A stretch of DNA of 64,000 bases from a bacterium (GTDB taxonomy: Bacteria; Hinthialibacterota; Hinthialibacteria; OLB16): contig JAJVIK010000007.1 of the NCBI GenBank assembly GCA_022072055.1, positions 582,556 through 646,555 of the forward strand. Direction: 5' to 3'. A model generated the notes under the pieces. It saw only the letters and a list, made by a program, of their open reading frames with translations. It made no database searches and had not been told where the DNA came from. Shown piece after piece: positions 50,926 to 59,705 of the stretch (positions are counted from its first letter, which is position 1; each line of letters begins with the position of its first letter). The translations under genes and the position numbers were made by a program.

Positions 50926-51294
50926 TTATCTCCCTTTTTCAAAGACTCCGTGGGCAAGAAATCGGTAATCCGGATTGTGCGCGGGCGGGACCGCCGCCTC
51001 CCGTGTCACCACCCGATGAACCCCCACTCGCGCCGCGGTCGAGTCCAGGATGTCCTCAAACACGGCCGCGCCGAGTGTCTCCCGCGCGGCGTTCAGCGCC
51101 TGGTAATTCCGATCCTCCGCCATGGCGCGGATCGTGGTCGGGCCAAGCCCGGAGAGGAGGAGCTCCTCCAGCAGGCATTGCGCCATGAAGCGGGTGTTCC
51201 CCGGCACAATCCCACCCTCAAGAACCATCGGATGGTCGGGTTCGGCGGGACGGTCCCCAGGCGTGAGACGGTCGCGTATCGGTTCGGAACTCAT
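50926..51294 (-). CDS. Small protein between the alpha and beta subunit genes
   Basis: A 122-residue protein with no signal peptide, membrane helix or Cys. The middle (GNTRFMAQCLLEELLLSGLGPTTIRAMAEDRNYQALNAARETLG) is helical. It lies 10 bp after the alpha subunit gene and 2 bp before beta. Position suggests an assembly factor or minor subunit of the NXR-like enzyme. No family is recognised. Confidence 0.65.
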   Translation of the reverse strand: MSSEPIRDRLTPGDRPAEPDHPMVLEGGIVPGNTRFMAQCLLEELLLSGLGPTTIRAMAEDRNYQALNAARETLGAAVFEDILDSTAARVGVHRVVTREAAVPPAHNPDYRFLAHGVFEKGR

Positions 51295-51304
51295 CGCGGT
51301 CTCC

Positions 51305-54300
51305 TTAAGCTCCGACCGTGGTCAGAACCCCTTCAAGGTATTTCAGGTTCACTTCGGATTGGCCAATCGGACCGAATCCGGTTTTGGTCCCTTCCCAGGC
51401 CCCCTTGCCGTCCAGGCCGCCATCCTCGGCCTTGACAATCCGGACCAGGGTCTCCTTGGGGACCGTGTTGATGGCGTGGTTGTCGGCTTCGCCGCCGAAC
51501 ATGAAGCCCATCTTGACTTTGGCCTTGTGGAAGAGCGTGTCGGTCTGATGCATCGGCATCAGCCAGTTGCGGGTGATCGACTGGTGCGAGCCATAGCGGA
51601 AGTTGGCCTGGTAGCCGGTGTCCTCGGAGCAAGCCAGTTTGTCGGGGCGAGATTCGTGGGAGAGGACCGTCTTTTCGGTGGCGATGAAGGCGCCGTGCTT
51701 CATCATCACAATCCCAGCCGGATAGGCCGGGTTGACCGTCACCCGAAGCATGGCGCGTCCCACCTTGGCGAGCTCGGGATGCTTCTCCCAACCGCGGAAG
51801 GGTCTGTCCGCCGGGTTCGCATCCACATACACATAATCGCCGGTCTTCAGCCCCAGCGCGTCCGCGTCCGCCGGGTTGACATGCAGTTGGTGTTCGCCGA
51901 CTCCCGGTTGACGTTTATCCTTGCGGCGGAAATCGGCGAAGTTCGAGTCATAAGCCTGATGCCACTCCACCACCGACCACGAGGAGTGGACCCGGTGACG
52001 AGTCTTGGGGGTGAGGCAGTAGAACCGGAAGCCCTGCTGCCAGAGCGGGTTGACAGTGCCCTTCACCTCTTTCCAGGGGAGCTTGATGTTGCGAATCGTC
52101 CGTTCATCCCACCCGAGGGCGTCCGGCGGTATCCCGAAATCATCGGGACGAATCAGCGGATTGGAGGAGACAATCACGTTCGGCAGGTACGGCGTGGCCT
52201 CGGGCCCCTCGCGGTGAACAATGAAGTTCTCGCCATGGAGGATCGCCTCGGGGATGTCGCAGTAGCTGTTCAGTCGTCCGGTGTCGGTCCAGAAGGGGAT
52301 CCCGTCCTTGATGTTCTCCCAGAACGGTATGCGCGGATATGTGCGGAAGAGCATCAGCGCGGCGCCCTCCTCGCCGTACTGTCCGTTCAAGATGTCATCC
52401 ACTTTGTAGCCGCGCGTGGTGGTGGAGCCGTCGAGCAGCCTCTGGAGGTACACCTTGACCCCGTTCTTCTTGTCCTCGAGGACAAACTTCCAGTAGTCCG
52501 CGAAACGCGAATCGCCGACCTCTTTCCCGAGCGCCTCGGCGGTCTCGGCGAGGATTCGGATGTCGTCCCGGCCGTCGCGCGTGGGCGCGAGTCCCCCGGT
52601 CCAGATCTGCAGGAACGGATTGGAGCAGGAGGCGGTCACCTCGTAGGTCTGGAACTCCGGCCACATCAGCGCGGGGAGCACCAAGTCGGAATACTCGACC
52701 GTCGAGTTCATCTCCACATCCTGGGAGATGATGCAGTCGATCTTCGGATTGACATTGAAGAGCATGTCGTAGGCGTGCTTGGCGTTGTTGAACAGGTTCA
52801 CATTGGTGAACCAGAGGAACTTGGTCGGCGTGGGCATGTGGGTGTCGCCGGTGAAGCATTTGCGCCCATACTTGGGGGTCTCCACCACCAACGGGCGATC
52901 GCCGTGGTTCCAGTAGGCCGGCTCCTCATCCTTGGTGGTCTTGAGAACCTTGATGTCCTTGCCATCGACCGCGGGATCGAGGTTGGGGGCGAAGGGATTC
53001 TCGGCGATCCAGCCGAGGAACCCCGGGCCGACATCCGCCGCGCCTTGGAACAGGGCGGCCTTGTAGTTTCCGGCCCAGGTGTAGCAGCCCGCGCCGGGAC
53101 GGCCGATCGAGCCGGTGAGCATCAGCGGAAGATATTGGGCGCGATTGCAGAGGGTGGCGTGAAACCAGTGGTTGATCCCCTCGCCCACGTGGACCGCGAC
53201 CGAATGCCCGCGGCTCGCGGTTTCCCAGATGTCGCGCGCGAGACGTTCGATCATCTCCTTCTCCGCCCCGGTGATCTCGGAGGCGGTCTCGAGGTCGTAG
53301 TCCTTGAGGTGAAGCCTGTAACCCTCCCAAGTGGTCATGGCCTCGACCTCGGTCCCATCCGCCAGGGTGACTTTCCCGGTCCAGGCAAGCTGTGGGCTGA
53401 TCCCGTCCCCCTCCATCTTGCCCGAGACCTGATCGCGGGTGATCGGGACCACCTTGCCGGACTTCGAGTCGAACACGGTGAAGTCGCCGATCTTCCGGTA
53501 CTGCTCGTCGGTGATGTGCTGGACCTTGTAGGAGGGTCCATCCTTGGGAAGCGCGAGGGCGTAGTTTGGAATGATGTCCGAGGCTCGCAACCGGGTGAGG
53601 GTGTCGGCGCGGATCAACAGCGGGAAGTCGGTCATCGAGAGCAGGAACTTTTCGTCATACCAGCCCTGATCGATCATGTGTTTGGTGACCGCAAGGAACA
53701 ACGCCGTGTCGGTGCAGCCGGGGCGCACTCGAATCCAGTAGTTGGCCTTGGTGGAGGCGGGGGAGTATTCGGGGGTGATCACCACGATCTTCCCGCCGCG
53801 CTCCATCATGGTGATGAACCAGTGCGCCTCCGGCATCTTGTTCTCCACCAGGTTCTTGCCGCACTGGATGTGAAGTTTGGCGTGACGCAGCTCGTTGAAA
53901 TCGCAGTCGGAGGCCTGAAGTCCATGCACATAGGGGTGCCCCGGCGCCTGGTCGCCGTGCCAGGTGTAGTTCGACCAGAGCCGCCCCCCCAGCGCCTCCG
54001 CCTCCGGGACTCCGCGCACCTTCTGATCGAGCAGCGCGAGCATGTTCGACCAGCGATAGATGCCGTACTTGCCCATCACGCCCAGCAAGCCCATGCCGCC
54101 GCGAAGCTTCATGGTTCGCGTGCCGGCCCCATGGCAAGCGTGGACCATTTCCGGCTCGTAGCCATCCTTGGCCAGGCGCGCCTCGCCCTCCGCGCCGCTG
54201 TAGGTCTTGGCGATGGCCACCGCCGCCTTCGCGAGATACCCGTAAACCTCATCCCAGCTCGCGCGCACAAAAGTGTCGCGCCCGCGGGAGTTGAATTTGT

Positions 54301-54817
54301 ACTTGTCGCGCAGCTCGGGGTTTTCCGACAGCGAGGGAAACCCATCATCGGCCCAAGCCTTCCACCCCGCGCGGATCAGCGGATGGTTCAAGCGATAGGG
54401 GCCATAGAGCCTGCGTTGGATGGTGTAACCCTTGGAGCACCCGCGCGGATGCCAGGCTTGGGTGGCCTTGTTCCCGTACAGATCCGCGCAGCGGTCCACA
54501 TCGTAATTCTGCTCGGTGCGGATCATCACTCCGTTGCGAACAAACCCCCGAAAGCGACAGTTGTGCGTGTCGTTCGGCGCGCAGATGTAGGTGAAAGAGG
54601 AGTCGTAGCGATACTGGTCGCGGTACACTTTCTCCCAATCGCGCGTCGGGTAGTGCTTGAGTGGATTCTCAATGGTCGCGAGCGGCGCCAGCCCTCCGAG
54701 GGCCAGGCCCGAACCGAACAGGGACAGGCTTCCCGCTCCCATCGCCGCCAGGAAGTCTCTTCGCCCCCAGCCGCCGCTGGTTTCCCGCGTTGAAGTTGGT
54801 TTCAGGGAGTCGCTCAT
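51305..54817 (-). CDS. nxrA: Nitrite oxidoreductase-like molybdopterin (alpha) subunit
   Basis: A 1,170-residue Tat-exported catalytic subunit (GRRDFL at residues 18-23). It would interconvert nitrite and nitrate at a bis-MGD molybdenum centre on the outside of the membrane. The N-terminal cluster site is C79-x3-D83-x3-C87-x39-C127, with Asp at one ligand position. QASDCDFNELRHAKLHI holds the likely molybdenum Asp ligand, and GEGINHWFHAT and FLWFTNVNLFNNAKHAYD are further cofactor-binding parts. The length and the N-terminal YDSSFTYICAPNDTHNC to EQNYDV region resemble the Nitrospira/Nitrospina/anammox NxrA group more than 900-residue chlorate or selenate reductases. Direction of the reaction in vivo is unknown. 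Confidence 0.82.
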   Translation of the reverse strand: MSDSLKPTSTRETSGGWGRRDFLAAMGAGSLSLFGSGLALGGLAPLATIENPLKHYPTRDWEKVYRDQYRYDSSFTYICAPNDTHNCRFRGFVRNGVMIRTEQNYDVDRCADLYGNKATQAWHPRGCSKGYTIQRRLYGPYRLNHPLIRAGWKAWADDGFPSLSENPELRDKYKFNSRGRDTFVRASWDEVYGYLAKAAVAIAKTYSGAEGEARLAKDGYEPEMVHACHGAGTRTMKLRGGMGLLGVMGKYGIYRWSNMLALLDQKVRGVPEAEALGGRLWSNYTWHGDQAPGHPYVHGLQASDCDFNELRHAKLHIQCGKNLVENKMPEAHWFITMMERGGKIVVITPEYSPASTKANYWIRVRPGCTDTALFLAVTKHMIDQGWYDEKFLLSMTDFPLLIRADTLTRLRASDIIPNYALALPKDGPSYKVQHITDEQYRKIGDFTVFDSKSGKVVPITRDQVSGKMEGDGISPQLAWTGKVTLADGTEVEAMTTWEGYRLHLKDYDLETASEITGAEKEMIERLARDIWETASRGHSVAVHVGEGINHWFHATLCNRAQYLPLMLTGSIGRPGAGCYTWAGNYKAALFQGAADVGPGFLGWIAENPFAPNLDPAVDGKDIKVLKTTKDEEPAYWNHGDRPLVVETPKYGRKCFTGDTHMPTPTKFLWFTNVNLFNNAKHAYDMLFNVNPKIDCIISQDVEMNSTVEYSDLVLPALMWPEFQTYEVTASCSNPFLQIWTGGLAPTRDGRDDIRILAETAEALGKEVGDSRFADYWKFVLEDKKNGVKVYLQRLLDGSTTTRGYKVDDILNGQYGEEGAALMLFRTYPRIPFWENIKDGIPFWTDTGRLNSYCDIPEAILHGENFIVHREGPEATPYLPNVIVSSNPLIRPDDFGIPPDALGWDERTIRNIKLPWKEVKGTVNPLWQQGFRFYCLTPKTRHRVHSSWSVVEWHQAYDSNFADFRRKDKRQPGVGEHQLHVNPADADALGLKTGDYVYVDANPADRPFRGWEKHPELAKVGRAMLRVTVNPAYPAGIVMMKHGAFIATEKTVLSHESRPDKLACSEDTGYQANFRYGSHQSITRNWLMPMHQTDTLFHKAKVKMGFMFGGEADNHAINTVPKETLVRIVKAEDGGLDGKGAWEGTKTGFGPIGQSEVNLKYLEGVLTTVGA

Positions 54818-56715
54818 GGTTTCACCTCGGTCGTGGTTGGAGTGGAGGGGTTGGATTCAAGACTTGCTTGGGGCGCCTGCGCGCTCTGAGTGGAGTTTCC
54901 AGCCAGGAGCCAATGCCAGCCCGAGACCAGCTTGAGGCCGTCGCGGTCCCGTTTGGCCCCATCCCAGACCGCGAAGGTCACTGGGATTCTCCCCGTCTGG
55001 TCGAGGCGAATATCCGCCTCTTGCGCGGCGGCGAGGTCGCGAACCAGCACCACGCGCCACAGGCCGGTGGTCCACACCGCGGTTCCGAGAACGTTCTGAT
55101 CCGAGACCGGCTGAGGTGTCAGGGTCCCGAAGCCTTCGGCGTTGGACTCGAGCACCGAATTCCGACTCAGAGTGGGAAGAGCCGGGATGTTTCCGGCCTC
55201 CTCGGCGGAGCGGAAGTTGGGGAGCTCCGGCGGCGCGCCCGTGGCCGAAGGTTTTTCCGCCTGGGCCGCTTGCGCCTCCGAGGACAGCAGAAAGAGCTTC
55301 CATTTCTCGGTCGGCTGTTCGAACGAACCGCCTTGTTCCGCTCCGGGAGTGGAGGCGACAAATTGACGGTCCGCTTGCCAATGCCAGATGTTCACCGGGG
55401 CTTCGGGCTGATGTCCGGGGATGTGCACTCCCATCGGGAGGGCCGGGACCTCTTTCCCAAGAGAGAACATGACCGCCGCGCCATCCGGGAAGACCCCCTG
55501 GTCACGGTGGATGTCCATGCTGGGGTCGCGCCATTCCAGGGCCAGCGCGATTTGCGTCGCGTTTTTCACCGCGCGGACCGTGACATGGTTGATTGTCTCC
55601 TCGCGCTGCCAGATCGGCTTGAGCTCGATCTCCGAGGGGGTCACACCGAGCCAAGCGACATGCGCGGGGTCGTGGATCATGCCCTCGTCGGGGGCCTCCA
55701 CAATCGCGATTTCAGCGCCCGATCCGACCCCAATCGGCGGGGTCTTGGGCTGAAGACTCTGAACGAACGCCACCAGCGCCCAGGCGTCGGTCAGGTTCCG
55801 CGTTCCATCCGGGTTGGTGGTGGTCACACTGGCCTCGAAGGCGGCCATGGGGGTTCCTGGAATCCCCTTGAGGACCACCCGGCAGAGGTCCTCAGGGGTC
55901 TGACCGGCCTTGAACAAGCCGGAGGTGAGGTCCGCCGGGCGCACGGGACGTCCGACCGAATCGAGAAGGGTGCGGGAGCTCGGGCCATCGCCATGCCCGG
56001 TCGCGCCATGGCAGGCCACGCACCCGAGGGAATCGAACAGGTGCGCGCCGCGCGCGATCAAGCCGGGGGTGGTTGGGGGACGGGTCCCGACCTCCACCTC
56101 TTGAGTGGGGGAACCGGGTTGAGCCCCCGCCCGAAGGCTCACCACGTATCGGGCCAGCCCCGCCACCACCGGCTCTTCCAAAACCCCTCGAAACCCCGGC
56201 ATGGAGCTCCTGGAAACCCCCTGCCGAATGGTTCGCTCCACCGCCAGCACCAGCTCTTCCTGGCCACCGCCGATCGGCGCGAACCGAAACGGGCTTTCCA
56301 CAAAATCACGCGGGCGCGGATAAAGCTGGCTTGCCGCGGGACCATCCCCCCGGCCGGTAAGCCCATGGCAGGCCGCGCAGTGTTGAACATACATGCCCTG
56401 AATCACTCCCGGATCGGGTAGGGTGATCGGATTCACAATCGCCGGAACCGCCGGCGGAGCGGGCGCGGCGACCGGCGCGGCGACCACAAGCGTTCCGGTT
56501 TCCGGGCCTCTTGACGGCGCGGGAGGGACCCCGGCCACTTGGGCGGGCGCGACTGGGTGCTCCGCCGGGGGATGCTCCGGGTGGTTCGTTCCCGTGCGGA
56601 CCGAGTACGCCAGTATGGCGAGATTGACCGCGAACACCGCCGCCAGCACGGTCACCACCAGCGCCTTGGAGCTGGATGATGTCGCCTCGTTGGAAATGGT
56701 TGCCTTGGGTTCCAT
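54814..56715 (-). CDS. Dihaem cytochrome c/haem-binding (gamma-type) subunit of the NXR-like enzyme
   Basis: A 633-residue protein anchored by one N-terminal helix (residues about 18-38). A Pro/Ala-rich linker follows, then two cytochrome c domains with CAACH at 113-117 and CVACH at 232-236. The C-terminal half (about 330-560) resembles the ethylbenzene-dehydrogenase-type haem b domain (NHVTVRAVKNATQIALALEW, DGAAVMFS, WHWQADRQ and WRVVLVRDL). It would pass electrons between the beta subunit and the respiratory chain. The stop overlaps the alpha start (ATGA). The start could also be GTG 56724, with GGAGG just upstream. Confidence 0.8.
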   Translation of the reverse strand: MEPKATISNEATSSSSKALVVTVLAAVFAVNLAILAYSVRTGTNHPEHPPAEHPVAPAQVAGVPPAPSRGPETGTLVVAAPVAAPAPPAVPAIVNPITLPDPGVIQGMYVQHCAACHGLTGRGDGPAASQLYPRPRDFVESPFRFAPIGGGQEELVLAVERTIRQGVSRSSMPGFRGVLEEPVVAGLARYVVSLRAGAQPGSPTQEVEVGTRPPTTPGLIARGAHLFDSLGCVACHGATGHGDGPSSRTLLDSVGRPVRPADLTSGLFKAGQTPEDLCRVVLKGIPGTPMAAFEASVTTTNPDGTRNLTDAWALVAFVQSLQPKTPPIGVGSGAEIAIVEAPDEGMIHDPAHVAWLGVTPSEIELKPIWQREETINHVTVRAVKNATQIALALEWRDPSMDIHRDQGVFPDGAAVMFSLGKEVPALPMGVHIPGHQPEAPVNIWHWQADRQFVASTPGAEQGGSFEQPTEKWKLFLLSSEAQAAQAEKPSATGAPPELPNFRSAEEAGNIPALPTLSRNSVLESNAEGFGTLTPQPVSDQNVLGTAVWTTGLWRVVLVRDLAAAQEADIRLDQTGRIPVTFAVWDGAKRDRDGLKLVSGWHWLLAGNSTQSAQAPQASLESNPSTPTTTEVKP

Positions 56716-56776
56716 CGAACTCACCCTTCCTCCCTTCCGGGTCTCAATCTCCAATCGTTGATTCCAAGCCCCCGCC

Positions 56777-58018
56777 TCACTTGATCAGATAAAGAAGCGG
56801 GAACAGAAAGATCCAAATCACATCCACCAGGTGCCAATAAAGCCCGCCCAGATCGACCGGCGTGAAGTAGCTCGGCCCAAATTCATCCCGCAACGCGCGG
56901 AACAGGAGCCAACTGATCACCATCATCCCAATCAGGACATGGATGCCGTGCAGCCCGGTGAGCAGGAAATAGATGCTGAAAAAGGTTTGCGCGTTGGCCG
57001 GACGATTGGGATCGTGACGCGGGTCCGGCACATCCGCCCGGTGGCCCGCGGCGGGAGTGACAGCCAACCCCACCGGCCCTTCCGCCGCCGGTTGGAGGAA
57101 ACTCTTGTGAATCTCGAAGGGGGGCTCTTCCGGAACCGGCGGCGCCGCCTCACTGGGCTTGGCGGCAACCTTGGCCGAGCCGCCTCCCTTCGGTTTGGCC
57201 ACGACACGGACCTGCGCGATGATGTCCATCAGGTCCTGGTCGGTGTACGCCGGGTTCCCGCCCTTGGGGGGCATCGGTTTCCCGGTGGTGTTGAGCGGGT
57301 CGTTGGGCTGACGGCCCTTCTTGATGAACGCCAAGAGGCCCGCGTCATCCAGGCCCTCGATGAAGCTGCTCCCGCGCATGTCCTTCCCCAACCCCGGCAT
57401 CCCTTGCCCGGCCAGCCCGTGGCAAGCCGCGCAAGTCACTCGGAACAAGTCGCGGCCTCGGTCCTTGTTGCCGGGCGCTAGGGCGGGAGCGGCTTGGCTG
57501 GGTCTTGCGTTTTCGGACACCTGCCGCTCGTCCGATTTCACCGCCTGAACCGCTCCCGCCCCCACAAGACCCGGATGCGGATCCTCCAGAAAGCGCTTTC
57601 CCCACACCAGGTTCTCACGGAACTTGTGGGTGTATTCGATGGCCTTGATCCCCAGAAAGTCCACCGCGAGCAAAAGGGTGAGACCGAGGAAAAGAATCAG
57701 CTCGCGCCGGTGGTTGGTCTGCGCCGAGCGCACCGCAAGCGCCATGGTGAAGCTGCTCAGGATCAGCACCAGGGTGTTGAGCGCCCCCCAGTTCTTGTCC
57801 AAGAACTGATGCGCATAATGGAAAACCTCGGGGTGATTCCCGCGAAAGACCGCGTAAAGGCAAAACAGCCCGGAGAACAAGAGGATCTCAGTCCCTAGAA
57901 AGATCCACATGCCCAGCTTGGCGGCGCTGAATTGCTGAGTGGAACTATCAAAATGGTGCGCCAAATGGGGATCGTGCAACTCACCCACCCGATGCTCGCC
58001 GAGGATCGCTTCGCTCAT
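56777..58018 (-). CDS. Cytochrome oxidase subunit III-like protein with an inserted cytochrome c domain
   Basis: A 413-residue membrane protein. The N-terminal part has three helices of the CoxIII/NorE type (KLGMWIFLGTEILLFSGLFCLYAVF, NTLVLILSSFTMALAV, LILFLGLTLLLAVDFLGIKAIEY). A large outside insertion (about 140-330) contains a class I cytochrome c with haem site CAACH at 196-200 and the axial-ligand region GKPMPPKGGN. Two or more further CoxIII helices follow (FFSIYFLLTGLHGIHVLIGMMVISW and HLVDVIWIFLFPLLYLI). No CoxI or CoxII gene is nearby, so the protein probably serves as a haem-bearing membrane anchor for the NXR-like enzyme. It is the first gene of that operon. Confidence 0.83.
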   Translation of the reverse strand: MSEAILGEHRVGELHDPHLAHHFDSSTQQFSAAKLGMWIFLGTEILLFSGLFCLYAVFRGNHPEVFHYAHQFLDKNWGALNTLVLILSSFTMALAVRSAQTNHRRELILFLGLTLLLAVDFLGIKAIEYTHKFRENLVWGKRFLEDPHPGLVGAGAVQAVKSDERQVSENARPSQAAPALAPGNKDRGRDLFRVTCAACHGLAGQGMPGLGKDMRGSSFIEGLDDAGLLAFIKKGRQPNDPLNTTGKPMPPKGGNPAYTDQDLMDIIAQVRVVAKPKGGGSAKVAAKPSEAAPPVPEEPPFEIHKSFLQPAAEGPVGLAVTPAAGHRADVPDPRHDPNRPANAQTFFSIYFLLTGLHGIHVLIGMMVISWLLFRALRDEFGPSYFTPVDLGGLYWHLVDVIWIFLFPLLYLIK

Positions 58019-58067
58019 AATCAATATCCTCTTTACTTCTTTACTCCGCCCCTCCGGAATGGGGGGA

Positions 58068-58105
58068 ATCATACTATAAGGCATTTCTGGATGTCAATAT
58101 CCAGA
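58068..58105 (-). promoter_or_regulatory. Promoter and palindromic operator of the NXR-like operon
   Basis: On the minus strand TTGACA (58092-58097) and TATGAT (58068-58073) are 18 bp apart, about 50 bp before the first gene. The -35 box lies in the middle of a perfect palindrome, TCTGGA-N8-TCCAGA at 58086-58105. A protein bound there would block the promoter. A like palindrome lies at the torD-rrf2 promoter. Confidence 0.7.
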
Positions 58106-58163
58106 TTGCGTCCCCATGATACTCTCCGACTCTCCCCACATCCCCCAAAAAATTGGACCTCGC

Positions 58164-58601
58164 TCAGGAGGCGCGGACCGCCTCCTCGGAATAATCCCAA
58201 GAGGGTTTTTCGGCCAGATCGGCCAGAGTGGTGTTGCCGAGAAAGCCCTCGTAGCGTGTCAGAATCTCGGCCCACTGGTCATGCACCGGACAGGGGTTCC
58301 CCGCCCCGCAGTGGAGGTTCCCGAATGGGCATCCGGTCCTTTCCTGGGTGTCTTCAAAAGGATCGATCAGCTCGCGTAGCGTGATCCTTTCCTTGGGCCG
58401 CTTCAGGCGGAAGCCCCCGCCCACCCCACGGCTGCTTTCGAGGATTCCGTGACGCACCAGGTCGTGCAGGATCTTGTGCAAGTAATTGGCGGGGATGTGG
58501 GTCATTCGCGCGACTTCGCGCGCTTGGATGGGGGATTCCTCACGGAGATGCGCGATGCAGTAAGCCGCGCGCAGGGCGTATCGAGAGGTCTGGCTCAGCA
58601 T
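58164..58601 (-). CDS. Rrf2 family transcriptional regulator
   Basis: A 145-residue winged-helix regulator of the Rrf2 family. MLSQTSRYALRAAYCIAHL and ARMTHIPANYLHKILHDLVRHGILESSRGVGGGFRLKR are diagnostic. Three cysteines (C91-x6-C98-x5-C104) could hold an Fe-S cluster, as in NsrR or IscR, and so sense nitric oxide, redox or iron state. It lies 15 bp after the TorD-like gene and upstream of the NXR-like operon, which it probably controls through the TGGA-N8-TCCA sites. Confidence 0.88.
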   Translation of the reverse strand: MLSQTSRYALRAAYCIAHLREESPIQAREVARMTHIPANYLHKILHDLVRHGILESSRGVGGGFRLKRPKERITLRELIDPFEDTQERTGCPFGNLHCGAGNPCPVHDQWAEILTRYEGFLGNTTLADLAEKPSWDYSEEAVRAS

Positions 58602-58616
58602 CGTTTTCCTCAAACC

Positions 58617-59453
58617 TCAGTCGGCTCCGCATCCCTCGCACTCGCTGTCGAGACTCTCCTCGACAACGGGCAAGCGGACCTCCGGTCCGACCGAGCGTTC
58701 GGAGGGACTGATCCCACATAGGACCCGCTCCGCGGTGACCCATGCGCGTAGTAAACGCGCCACTCCGGCGAGGAGCTCCACATCCTCGGCCACCTGTTCG
58801 GGCGCGAGACGCTCCTTCACCTCCCGGCAGCGCTTGGCCAGGTCCCAAGCAAACGCCGGCGCCCACCAGCTGACATGCTCCTTGAGGAAGGCGTGACGAG
58901 CCTCGCGGCATGTCTCAACCGGATCCTCCCCGCCAGGGAAAGTCTCAAGCGACGCGAGACGCTCCTTTTCGAGGAGGAAGGCGGTGAATTCGAGCTCGAT
59001 GGACACATGATCATGGCGTTGTGGTTCGCTTGGATCGGGCATGACCCCGAAAGCGGAATAAAACCCCGCGATATCCGCGAGGTGTTGCGCGCGGTGAGTG
59101 GGGTCCTTCCAGGGGAGGTACTCGGATTCGAAGGGTGGGCAGTGCCGGGAGCCGACAAAACCGAACACCGCTTGGTGGGCCTTTTCGCGACGGTCGGCGG
59201 GGAGCTTCTTCCATTCCAGAAGCGGAGCGAGATCCTTCTCCGCGGGGAGAACCTCGCCGGAAGACAAATCCTCCGGCCCCAACTCCCCACAGGCCTCCAG
59301 CATCTTGAGCCAAGCCGCCTCCAGGTCCACATCCGGGATCGGGAGGCCCCGGACAGCGAAGCGAGAGCCGGGCTCGGCCAGCGCGGAGGCGAGCGAGATC
59401 GATAGGATTTCACGGCCCGCAAGGTCCAATGGGGTTTCAACAAGAGCCTTCAT
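58617..59453 (-). CDS. TorD/NarJ-type chaperone for the molybdenum enzyme
   Basis: A 278-residue helical protein. The segments HCPPFESEYLPW, ADIAGFYSAFGV, DHVSIELEFTAFLLEKE and HAFLKEHVSWWAPAFAWDL are typical of TorD-family chaperones, which guide cofactor insertion and Tat export of DMSO-reductase-type subunits. The C-terminus carries a CEGCG pair, which is unusual. It forms an operon with the Rrf2 gene upstream of the NXR-like genes, and its client is most likely the alpha subunit at 51305. Confidence 0.82.
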   Translation of the reverse strand: MKALVETPLDLAGREILSISLASALAEPGSRFAVRGLPIPDVDLEAAWLKMLEACGELGPEDLSSGEVLPAEKDLAPLLEWKKLPADRREKAHQAVFGFVGSRHCPPFESEYLPWKDPTHRAQHLADIAGFYSAFGVMPDPSEPQRHDHVSIELEFTAFLLEKERLASLETFPGGEDPVETCREARHAFLKEHVSWWAPAFAWDLAKRCREVKERLAPEQVAEDVELLAGVARLLRAWVTAERVLCGISPSERSVGPEVRLPVVEESLDSECEGCGAD

Positions 59454-59491
59454 TACCCGGAGTCCTCCGCGTTCTTTCAGGAATTTCCGAG

Positions 59492-59541
59492 ATTATAGCC
59501 CATCAGGGGGGATTTTCGCAATATGGACATACAACTCCATA
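59492..59541 (-). promoter_or_regulatory. Promoter and palindromic operator of the torD-rrf2 operon
   Basis: On the minus strand TTGCGA (59516-59521) and TATAAT (59492-59497) are 18 bp apart. Immediately upstream of the -35 box lies the palindrome TATGGA-N8-TCCATA at 59522-59541, of the same form as the site at the NXR-like promoter. Its place just before the -35 box would suit activation or autoregulation. Confidence 0.65.
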
Positions 59542-59705
59542 ATTCAACGGAGCTTGTGAGGATCCAAGGCGCCGGGTGGGCGTTGGGCCACGCGGTCGAA
59601 CGGGTCCCTTATCCATCGCGGGATCCCGTGGTACATTCTCCCTCAGCAAAACCTATCCCGTTCGCCCGATCCGAAATGACATCGCTGAACGCATCGGAAT
59701 CCACC

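Noticed and set aside
51122-54793. A 1,223-codon plus-strand frame opposite the alpha subunit gene
   Set aside because: It is the antisense shadow of a GC-rich gene. The minus strand encodes a full molybdopterin enzyme with a Tat signal.
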